DNA from: Phragmites australis
Taxonomy: Eukaryota; Streptophyta; Magnoliopsida; Poales; Poaceae
Assembly (NCBI RefSeq): GCF_958298935.1
Contig: NC_084927.1
Span: 20,844,001-20,908,000 of the forward strand
Reading direction: 5' to 3'
Length of the DNA stretch: 64,000 bases
Shown here: piece after piece, positions 11,018 to 20,470 of the stretch
Layout: every line of letters starts with the position of its first letter
Numbering within the stretch: position 1 is the stretch's first letter
The notes under the pieces: generated by a model
Told to the model about the DNA's origin: nothing
Database searches by the model: none
Seen by the model: the letters and a program-made list of their open reading frames with translations, nothing else
Made by a program: the position numbers and the translations under genes

Positions 11018-12343
11018 TCAACAATGCCAAACAAAAGTGGGATTCAAATCATTAAGCCGAGGCTTCTTTGTATCAATGTTATAAATAGTTATATCCTCAA
11101 GATCCAATATATATAATCCATTTACTAATGGACAATTACCATAGAGCATACCATTCAAAAATATCGAACAACACTTGTTCTTTACTATGAATTCATAATC
11201 ATCTTCTTCCAAACATGAAGAAGAGATAATGTTTTTGCCCAAGGCAGGAATATAATAACAATTATTTAATTCCAAAACTAATCCTGAGGGTAGCGATAAG
11301 GAGTAAACGCCAACGGCCAACGCAGCAACTTTTGCACCATTGCCGACGCGAGCATCCAATTCGCCTCTTGCACACTTCCTAGTCCTTTTCAGTCCCTGCA
11401 ACGATTTGCAAGTATGAATCATTGATCCGGTATCAAATACCCATGAATCATCAGGACGAGTAGCAAGATTAATTTCAATAACATTTATACCTGAAGAGGA
11501 AGTCTTACTTCCCTTCTTCTTTTTGAGTTCTTCCAAGTACAATTTGCAGTTCCTCCGCCAATGACCAGTCTTATGGCAGTGGTGGCAAGTGTCAGAAGCG
11601 GCAGGGGTAGCCTTGGGCTTTCCAACAGGTTTAGGCTTAGAACTCGAGATCTCATCCGAAGTTTTAGCCTTGCCCTTGCGCTTTCTCTTCTTTCTATCCT
11701 TTTGAACCATCATCACATGACTAGAGCTCTTCTTAATGCTTTCCTCAGCAGTTTTTAGCATCCCATGCAATTCAGCCATGCTTTTCTCTATGCTGTTCAT
11801 ATGAAAGTTCAAAATGAACGGCTCGAAGCTCGCAGGGAACGGCTGGAGAATTACATCCGTAGCCAACTCAGGGCTAAGGGGAAAACCAAGTTTTTCCAGG
11901 CTCTCAATGTAACCAATCATTTTGATCACATGAGGACTGACTGGACTGCCTTCTGTTAACCTGCACGCAAACAAGGACTTTGAGGTGTTGTACCTCTCGG
12001 CCCGAGCTTGGTTCTCAAACATGCCTCGGAGTCCCACAATCATATCATGGGCATCCCTGTTCTCATATTGCTTCTGAAGCTCAGAGGACATACAGGCAAG
12101 CATGAGGCAGCTAACATCCAGTGAATCGTTGGTGTGCTTCTCATAATCCCTCCGATCCGCGGCAGGAGCATTATCAGCTGGTTCATCAGGATATGGGACC
12201 TCTAGAACATATTCCTTTTTCTCTTGTTTGAGAACAATTCTCAGATTTCTATACCAATCAATAAAGTTTGTTCCAGAAAGCTTCTCCTTTTCAAGAATCG
12301 ATCGCAAATTAAAAGTGGAAGTGTTACTAGCGGCCGGTGCCAT
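11018..12343 (-). CDS. Copia gag and protease (441 aa, ends at a premature stop)
   Basis: Starts at Met 12343, 441 aa. The N-terminal gag domain has the copia hallmark FIDWYRNLRIVLKQE near residue 27. A basic linker (KDRKKRKRKGKAK) precedes a CCHC zinc knuckle CHHCHKTGHWRRNC near residue 254. The aspartic protease follows, with active site WVFDTGSMIHTC near residue 300. The frame stops at TGA in the pre-integrase finger (FVWHC*), where the next codons continue in the same frame as pol. Gag would form the particle and the protease would cleave the polyprotein. The stop is best explained by a C-to-T change. In vivo readthrough is unlikely but not excluded. Confidence 0.94.
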   Translation of the reverse strand: MAPAASNTSTFNLRSILEKEKLSGTNFIDWYRNLRIVLKQEKKEYVLEVPYPDEPADNAPAADRRDYEKHTNDSLDVSCLMLACMSSELQKQYENRDAHDMIVGLRGMFENQARAERYNTSKSLFACRLTEGSPVSPHVIKMIGYIESLEKLGFPLSPELATDVILQPFPASFEPFILNFHMNSIEKSMAELHGMLKTAEESIKKSSSHVMMVQKDRKKRKRKGKAKTSDEISSSKPKPVGKPKATPAASDTCHHCHKTGHWRRNCKLYLEELKKKKGSKTSSSGINVIEINLATRPDDSWVFDTGSMIHTCKSLQGLKRTRKCARGELDARVGNGAKVAALAVGVYSLSLPSGLVLELNNCYYIPALGKNIISSSCLEEDDYEFIVKNKCCSIFLNGMLYGNCPLVNGLYILDLEDITIYNIDTKKPRLNDLNPTFVWHC

Positions 12344-13616
12344 AATCTACAACAGAAAATGCAGGTTCAGCACTATGCCTATGTGAATCTTCTATTAAAC
12401 AATTTAACAAAAGATACTCCACTATATGTGTTTTCCCTCTAACAACATATAGAGGATCAAGATCCATATTCAACTAAGTTCTAGTGAGCTTTGGCATCAC
12501 TACTAGAAACTTAGTGACATAGGTAAGCAACGCCTTGCTAATCACATCCCTATGTGACTCTTGTTTGTTGGGTGGCATCGAATGCCCCGGCGCCCAACAC
12601 CATGCCCCAAAGCCCAAAACCGTTTTGATAGCTTTATCAAGTAAACCAATACTATGCGTGTGGATGTCCGACATCCACTCTAACTGGTTAAGATAAATGA
12701 TAGCACCCTGCTTTGGCAGACCTACCACTCAATGATCAAAACCTTTGTAGGTGCAACTATTGGAAGGGCATCAATTACTCTTGATTTTTCTAAGGGAAAC
12801 TACTCTATCATGAAAATCATATCCACCACATATAAAACATGAAAGAATAGTATGACAGGAACATAAAAACATCACAGGCAATCATATTAACTGTGACATA
12901 GTATGGCCCCTTCACATGGTGATCTTCATCGCCACGGTTCCTGTCCTCCGGGTCATCATGCTTCAAATCTCCATGATCTTGTTCTAGTCTATTACACCTA
13001 ATAGCACTAGATAAATTACATGAGAAGAAGCATCACAAGTCGACACGCAGGCCGTTATACAATAACATGACAGCCTTGGGCTGCAATTAACCATGACACG
13101 CAGGCCATGAAAAATTACACACATGCATCACATATCACAAGGCCATACCAGTCACAACATTCTCTGCAAAAACGAGTTAAGCGTAGAATCGAATTCTAAT
13201 GTCGCAATGGGATCATGTTATTACAACAATCTATGCGTGTACGCAACGGCGGTCCAATTTCCATTAGATCAATCCCATTGATCATCGCGTGAGGTTTTTC
13301 CAGAAACGATGACAGCACACACGACCTCGATCTGCTGTTCTCCCGACCATGTCGCGATGCACGCAGTTAGCCCCGATGGTGATTCCAGCCGGTAGAGGCA
13401 AGTCGCATGCAAAACCAGGTGGGAGATCGAGCTAATCTTTTTGGCTATGTGGTTTCATCAACTGGCATCTCATCCGATCTCTAATTCACCAACCGTGCAT
13501 TGATCAATCCATCATATGAACTAATCAAAAACAATAGATCTAATCTATTTCTATCACATATCTTCTATATGTGACTGATCCAGATCGAAAACTATGCAGG
13601 ATGGCTCTGATACCAC
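12344..13616 (-). other. Copia 5' leader with primer-binding site
   Basis: Noncoding leader. At 13615-13603 (- strand) it reads TGGTATCAGAGCC, complementary to the 3' end of initiator tRNA-Met, immediately inside the 5' LTR. No gene is seen in the remaining 1.2 kb. Confidence 0.88.
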
Positions 13617-14350
13617 TGTTAGGGAACGGGTAGGCTACACTAGCACAAAATAAATTTTCTCTACCGCATTCAACCAGGAAGCCATGCGAGTAGGGGATCA
13701 TGAATCGTTACCACTTGACGAGCAGTGCAGCGGAAGAAGAGTTGGAGCAGACCAATCCAACGTCGTGCGCGTCAAGTAGTCGATCGTCAACCTCGTCCCG
13801 AGCACGTCCCGAGCACCTTCCGAGTATTCGCGAGTACGTCCCGAGTACTCCCGAGCACAACCCGAGCACCCCCGAGCACGTCCCGAGTACCCCGAGCACG
13901 TCCCGAGCCCCCCCCCCCCCCCCCCGAGCACGTCCCGAGTACCCCGAGCACATCCTGAGTACCCCCGAGCACGTCCCGAGTACCCCGAGCACATCCTGAG
14001 TACTCCCGAGCAGATCAGCACCGCAATAGTAGCAGCGCCTCTACGGTATCCACACGTACAAGGATGGAATCGCCGTGCGCCGGTGTGCTAGCACCGCGCT
14101 CCCGGCTAGGGTTTCGAAGGGAGTTCAGGAATAGGAGGCGGCTAGGGTTTTTGGTGGCAAGATCTGTTTTTCTGGAAAAACTCAATGCGCCTTGGCCCCT
14201 GCCTATTCTTATATAGAGCACGCTAATGGGCCTTTAATCAACAATAAAGCCCATTATGACTCTAAACCCTAATGGTCCTTTAATCAACATTAAAGCCCAT
14301 TAGCAAATCCAATCCGCAAACTCGATCGCCTCTAGGGCACATCACCAACA
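13617..14350 (-). repeat. 5' LTR of the copia element
   Basis: 734 bp, 31 bp longer than its partner because its CCCGAGCAC array (about 13790-14010) has extra units and includes an uninterrupted C run of about 18 bases near 13908. A TATA box lies near 14215 on the - strand. Confidence 0.94.
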
Positions 14351-15808
14351 GCTTCCTCCATCAATAATGATACGAGCACGATAATCCTTGACTAGGAGGA
14401 ACATCTGAAACAAATTGTGGCGTTGTAGCTGTTCCGCTTGCTCCATTTGAGAGCTTAACACTCGCTACATAATGAGAGTCTGATAATCCTCCGTGGTAGT
14501 GGCATCGAACACTTCCTCATAGTCGATATCCATCTCACATCCATCCTCGTCACCTACATGGGTAGCTGCAAGAGACTATTCATCGTCAACATCACTAGCA
14601 CTTACATATCCACCATCTTTTGTTACAATGTACGATCACTGACTTGGGTAATCCTTCATTATGTGGCCCATTCCCTTTCATCGGTGGCATATAATCCCGG
14701 CCGATCAGTCTGTAGAAGCAACCGAAGAAGTGCTCTTAGCTAGACCCTACACACTTACGGATTTGCTTACCTCGGGAGCGTGTGACGATGTTGAAGGTAC
14801 TGCTGAACGCGCCCTACTCAAGAAGGAGATAGCAAACTGTGTAGCTGAACGTGGGGCTATTTTGACTTGTCCCGCTGTGGATTTTGAAGTAGTCGTACTT
14901 TCAAAATTGCTCCTTGGCCTCTGATGTCGTCCCTGCAATTCTTTTTTGCCAAACACGCAAGTTGGAACAATCTAGGAACACTATCATATTTTTTTAATAA
15001 ACTATATCCTGAATTTCACGCCTTAACCATCCATAATAGCGTGCCATTGCAGCCTCTTCATCCTCAATAATATCACAACACAACATACTAATTTTTAGCT
15101 CCTGATAATATTCTTCTACGGATCTATCACCTTGGTTTAGGCGCTTCAATTTCTTACACAAATCATGTTCAAAAGAGGGTGGAACAAATCTGTTACGTAT
15201 ACCAACCTTTAAATCATTCCATGTAGTAGGCGCTAACCCATAGATGCAAACTCTATTCCACCAAATGATTGCAAAATCTTTAAATTCACTAGTGCCTTGC
15301 CTAACTATATGCACTTCAGGAACCAAATGAGCATTAAACTTCTGCTTGATCGTCATCTCCAATTTAAATACTTTTCAACATCATAAGAACCTGCAAAAGA
15401 TGGTATAGTAAACTTAACCTTAGTAAATGGATCATCATTAACATGTGGGTTATGTTGCTGAAAATTATTACCTCTCATACCTTAACGGTTGAAGTTCAAT
15501 CAATTTTGTTGTCGTGAATCAAAGGCGTCTTGTTCTTGCCTCAAAATTTCATCATCTGCGACGGACTCCTCTTGCTCATGGGCTGCACCGTGAGGATCCA
15601 CATGCGCATGGTTTGGTGGCTGATTAACCACTCGATCAAAATGTGTATTGAGCATGGCAATACTATCATTAAGTCGTTGCAATGTAGTGTTTGTCTCCGT
15701 AAGCTTCTTCTCGATGTTGTCATTAATAGCTTGTCCATGATCATCCAACAACATTGTGAGTTCTTCCCTCAAAACACACTCTTTTGCATTCGATGTTTCA
15801 CCTGCCAT
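14351..15808 (-). pseudogene. Element A gag (broken)
   Basis: Reads right to left from Met 15808 (MAGETSNAKECVLREEL). A heptad-rich N-terminus (INDNIEKKLTETNTTLQRLNDSIAML) matches the corresponding region of D. The gag core at 15362-14994 has FKDFAIIWWNRVC and RFVPPSFEHDLCKKLKRLNQGDRSVEEYYQEL. A zinc knuckle near 14720-14670 keeps CH..KGMGHIMKDY but one Cys codon is a stop. The segment ends with RVIIDGGS, the protease active site, where the copia element interrupts it. Stops and frameshifts occur near 15490, 15370, 14990 and 14690. Confidence 0.88.
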
Positions 15809-16411
15809 GGTCAGTAGCAGACAGAAGATAACAAAAGATATTATCCCTATCAACTACTAGGTGGTGGAAAGTGAAATGAAGTCACACACACTCAAGCATC
15901 TTACCACGCTCTTGCAAGTGTTCTTACCAAACACAACAGTTGGCACAACCAGTGACTGGTTCGTGATACCTTATCGGGTGCGACTGAGGCAGTTGCAAGG
16001 GGAGAAATTGTTCTGATCGAGAAAAGGTGTAGCTTGGACAGACAATATTTAGCAGCAAGGAATAGCAATAATTGAAATCAGATTAGTAAAGCTGAATAAA
16101 AGTCCACAGTACTTGTCACAGTTGCTAACCCGAACATGTTCCTAGAACTAGCTCAAGCAAGCTAAAAACTATAACAGACACAAGCTCAATGGAACAAAAT
16201 GCACAATGCAAACCTGATATTTTCTTTTCTTTTTAATTCTTGCTCTTTTTTTGCACTCTTTGCTTCTCTTTTTGGCACTCTTTGCTTCTTGCTTTTTTTT
16301 TGCGAATGTGACACAAACTCAAAACTCATCTACTACCTTTTCTAAAATCAGTGAGGTACGTGGGTCAGAAAATTTTTCTGGCGAGCAGGGATATAAAGGT
16401 AATAAAAAGAT
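15809..16411 (-). other. Element A leader (noncoding, pyrimidine-rich)
   Basis: The + strand has long T and CTTT runs at 16220-16310. No open frame of note. The primer-binding site expected further right was lost in the deletion that ends at 31686. AAGAT at 16407-16411 is the left target site of element C; its partner was lost in the same deletion. Confidence 0.6.
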
Positions 16412-17934
16412 TATCGGTGAATCAAGAACCAGGGGTCCCCGAATCCCGAGGCCAGGTCAGCAATATGCCATGTGGCGCCCTCCCTCGGGGATCATCTCCG
16501 CGAGGTACGAGAAGACTAAGTCCCGGGAGAGAGTGCTCGGGGCCATGAATAGTGGTCCCTGAGTGCCCGAGTTCCCTGATAATCCGAGAAGACTAAGCCC
16601 CGGGAGAGGGTGCTCGGGGCCATGAACAGTGGTCCCCGAGTACCCGGGTACCCCGATGATCAGCGAAGACCAAGTGCCGGGAAGAGGGCGCTCGGGGTCA
16701 TGAACAGTAGCCCCCGAGCATCCAAGTCCCCCGACGATCCGAGAAGACTAAGTCCCGAGAGGGGTGCGCTCGGGGCTGCGAACAGTGGCCCCCGAGCACC
16801 CGAGTATCCCGAGGACCCAAGGAAGGTAGTTCCGAGAGAGAGTGCTCGGGGTTGCGAGCAGTGGCCCCCGAGCACTCGGTTCCCCGAGGATCTGAACAGT
16901 CAAATCCGGGAGAGAGTGCTCGGGGCCGTGAATAGTGACCCCCGAGCACCCGGTTCCCCGAGGACCAAGAAAGGGCGTTTCCAGGAGAGAGTGCTCGGGG
17001 ATGTGAACAGTGACCCCGAGCACTCGGTTCCCCGATGGCCCAAAAAGTCCTTTGCCGGTGGCCCCCACAGGGGTCCAGCTGTGAGGTGTCAGCCAGTGAA
17101 AGGCTCAATGCCTCATTTAAGAGGGCGTGTGGCCTGTCATTTCCAACTGCTCCTGCCACGCTCGGTGTCAGTCCCTGCCACGGCCTGGCAGGGAAGCGTG
17201 GAGACATTTAATGCACGGGTCCCATCCCGTGTCATCCGGGGCGCCTCGGGATAGCATCGCAAGGCCCAAGGCGCCCCACCTGCCGCCCTACTGTGTCAGA
17301 CGTACAAGACCGAGCGGGCACGCCGGGCTGCTCTGTGGCTGCCCGGTGGGCCCTCTTTGTGGCGCCCGATGCCAACGCCATCATGACGACCGAGAACAGG
17401 CGAGGGGCGCGTTTTCAACCCCGCTGTCACTTCGCGCAGCAGCCCATGATGGCTACTTTTCCATTTATGGTGCATTGGAACTCGTGCCCTCCCTTTCGAG
17501 GCACGCTACCGTCGGCGAGTATTTAAGAGAGCCGGTGGGCATGGACAAAGACAGAGACCGAAGAAGGAGAGACACAGACCCAAGAAGACAGAAGAACACT
17601 CAGTACAAGCACAGAAGCTGAGACCACTGAAGAACAAGGAGCCCGAAGCTCTAGGATAGACAAACATTCTTGTAACCAGCAACATCCCTGAGAGACATTC
17701 TCAGGGCATTTATAGCATACACACAGGAGTAGGGTGTTATGCTCAGTGCAGCCCGAACCTGTCTAAAAATCCCTCCAGTGCATTTACTGCATTCTGCATT
17801 CGATCATTCCATTCCACCTGCCATCGCATTTACACTCATTTACTTCACCCGCAAACAGATTCAGAATCATCCCCCCGGCCGAATCTCAAAGGGGGTCCCT
17901 CCAGATCCCTGCTTTAGGAGTTCACCCTCCGACA
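16412..17934 (+). repeat. 5' LTR of element C
   Basis: 1523 bp. The first bases are TATCGGTG; the partner LTR has TGTCGGTG, so the terminal TG has mutated. It ends CCTCCGACA. About seven ~75-bp units (GTGCTCGGGGCCATGAATAG cores near 16535, 16615, 16693, 16771, 16848, 16920 and 16997) fill the first third. A promoter-like TATTTAAG lies at 17519-17526. Confidence 0.92.
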
Positions 17935-17955
17935 GCTGGCGCGCCAGGTAGGGGG
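17935..17955 (+). promoter_or_regulatory. Primer-binding site of element C
   Basis: TGGCGCGCCAGGTAGG starts two bases after the LTR. The same sequence follows the second LTR at 30844-30863. I did not assign the tRNA. Confidence 0.75.
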
Positions 17956-17995
17956 GTTGCATCTCTGAATTTGATTGTTTTTCCTACAGAAAAAA

Positions 17996-20404
17996 ATGGC
18001 AGGCGGCCATCATCTCTGACGCACCGGCTCCAGCTCCAGCGAGGAAATGGAGCACCTCGCGCAGGAGGCCCCAGCCGTTGCTGCTCCTCAGCAGCAGCCA
18101 CGGTCAGCACGCACGGCACTCCCCTCTCATGGGGACCATGGTCCTGGGCCCAGTAGGGCCTCCGCCGTCGTCGCTAGCGCATCGCCTAACCCTCAGCAGG
18201 CGGCAAAAACTCCTGCCGCTAGATCCATGTCTGGACAGTGCCGGGCGCCATTGCGGCGTAGGCTCACCTTTGGCGAGGCCAGTCCAGGCGGCGGGGAAAA
18301 CCCCAGAAGGTCGTTGGCTCTAGGAGGTGGCTGCTCTGGTGGGCATGGCTCACCGTCAAGTGTTGGCCGAAAGCTCCCAGGCTACCTCCCATAGCGGTGC
18401 AGCCAAGACCAGCCCATCATCAGGTGGCGGTCGAACTGGCCGGGGGGCCTCCAAGCGGAGTGCCGCCCCCCTAGCCACTACCGGAGCTCAGGACCTCCGC
18501 TTGCACCTCAATGAGCGGAGGGCTGTCGAAGATGCGCGTGTTACCCTCGAGCGCCAACGGGAGTCCCGGCATGAGGCCGAAGCCGAGGACTAGGCCTCTT
18601 ACATGCCGACCCATGACCGCTGGGGCTCCCCGGCTCGCCGGCGTTCACCGCCCAAGGGCGCTGCCCTCGCAGCAGGGTACGGCACAGGCTGCCGCGCCTT
18701 CACCAGCGAGCTCCGCCAGGTCAAATGGCCCACCAAGTTCTGGCCAGAACTGTCGGAGAAGTACGACGGGTCCATCGACCCTGTCGAGTTCCTCCAGATC
18801 TACACCACCGCTGTCCAAGCGGCTGGCGGCAGTAAGAAGGTGATGGCCAATTATTTTCATGTTGCCTTGAGGGGCTCTGCCCACTCTTGGCTTATGAACG
18901 TACCCCCAGGATCCATCGGCCCCTGGGATACCTCTGCCACCAGTTTGTGTCGAATTTTCAGGGCACGTTCACGCGCCCCGGCCTGGAATGCGACCTCCAC
19001 GCCGTCAAACAACAGGAGGGGGAGACGTTGCGGCGCTTCATACAACGCTTCAGCCAGGTCCACAACACCATCCCACGGATAACCCCCCACGCTATTATTG
19101 TCGCATTCCGGCAGGGTGTTCGCGATGAGCGGATACTCAAGAAGCTGGGCACGCACGAAGTCGAAACCACCGCAGAACTCTTCGCGCTGGCCGACAAGTG
19201 CGCTAAGGCGGTGGAGGCTCGGGCGTGGCATGTTCCGCACCCTGAGCATCCCGCCGCCGATCAACCAGGTCCTTCCCGCTCTAACAGGCGGGAAAAGAAA
19301 AGGAGAAGGAGGCGCGAGGCAGTCCCTGTCGTGCCGGCCCAGGGCCCTGCCCCTGGGCTAGTCCAGGAGCCCGACTGCCGGCCAGCTCGCCGGCCGCCCG
19401 CCGACAGAAGGCCCACGCCTGCAAGGGCTCCGGCTCCCACGAGGGCTCCCGCTCCCGCAAGGGCCCCCGCTCCCATGAGGTCCGAGCCGGGGAAGTGGTG
19501 CCAGATCCACCAGACCGAGTGGCATGACCTCACGGAGTGCCGCACACGAAAAGGACTCATCGAGCGGCGCCAGAGGGAGCACGAAGAGCCCTGCAGGGGT
19601 GGCAACGACAGAGCCGCCCCCGACAACCAAGAGCTCAGCTTCCAGGAGCCTGAGCTCACCGTCGCCTTCATCGATGGAGGCGCATACACGTCCTCCTCCC
19701 GCCGCAGCGTTAAGACCATGCGGCGTGAGGTGTGCTCGGTGACCCCGAGCGCTGAGGCCGCGTGGCCCCTGAAGTGGTCAGACTCCCCGATCACGTTCAG
19801 CCTGGCCGACCACCCCGCAAGTACTGCAGGCGTAGGGCGACTACCCCTGGTAGTGTCCCCCACCATCTGCAATGTAAAGGTCAGCAGAGTGCTGATCGAC
19901 GGGGGTGTAGGCCTGAACCTCCTTTCGCGGGAGGCCTTCAAGAAGTTGCAGGTGCCTTCCAGGCGCCTAAAGCCGTCGCTCCCCATCTACGGGGTGATGC
20001 CCGGGCACTCCCTGCCCCTCGGGCAGGTCGAGCTGCCCGAGACATTCGGGAGCCGGGATAACTTCCGGACGGAGAACGTCATCTTCGATTTTGTGGAACT
20101 CCCCTTCCCCTACAACGCCATCCTCGGACGCCCGGCGCTTGCTCGATTCATGGTGGCCACCCACTATGCATACCTCACGGTCAAGATGTCGGGCCCTGTG
20201 GGCCCCATCTCCGTGTCCGCCGAGACCGGCAGCGCCGTCTCCTACGCCGAGCAGTTATACTCGGCCTTGGTCTCAGCTCGGGCCGAGGTCGAAGGTCATC
20301 TAAGGGGCCCGGGACCCTCTTCATCCAAACCCCGACTCGTTGCCGACACCTCCATTCCAACGAAGGAGGTCGTGATGGGTGAAGATGCTTCCCATGTCAT
20401 CTGA
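17996..20404 (+). pseudogene. Element C gag and protease
   Basis: The Met at 17996 (MAGGHH) follows the leader. The N-terminal part is shifted by an internal deletion near 18280 and stops at 18590. The gag core (WPTKFWPELSEKYDGSIDPVEFLQIYTTAV) starts near 18726. A frameshift near 18900-18920 leads into QFVSNFQGTFTRPG and VKQQEGETLRRFIQRFSQV. A basic, proline/alanine-rich tract (RREKKRRRRRE, then repeated RAPAPTRAPAPARAPAP) covers 19280-19470. The retropepsin-like protease has active site VLIDGGVGLNLLS near 19890-19930. Gag would package element RNA. It is not translatable as one protein because of the frameshifts. Confidence 0.9.
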
Positions 20405-20470
20405 ATCGACGGTGACCTGGGCGGTAAATAGGAAAGCGCGCTTGTCACCTTCCTTTAGGCTAACGTCGAC

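Larger units (their letters stand above)
6764..14350 (-). mobile_element. Ty1/copia LTR retrotransposon, nearly complete, inserted in element A
   Basis: 7587 bp. Target duplication GCTTC at 6759-6763 and 14351-14355; LTRs TGTTGGTG...CCCTAACA in element orientation (- strand); primer-binding site complementary to initiator tRNA-Met; gag, protease, integrase, RT and RNase H in the copia order. Outside the repeat array the LTRs differ at roughly 10 of ~650 positions (counted by eye), so the insertion is young. It interrupts A exactly at the protease active site. Only one stop codon separates gag from pol. The lineage within copia is not certain; Tork-like is a guess. Confidence 0.95.

Noticed and set aside
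19261..19986. 241-codon - strand frame opposite C gag
   Set aside because: GC-rich shadow of gag/protease with no domain match; the real antisense gene of C lies elsewhere.
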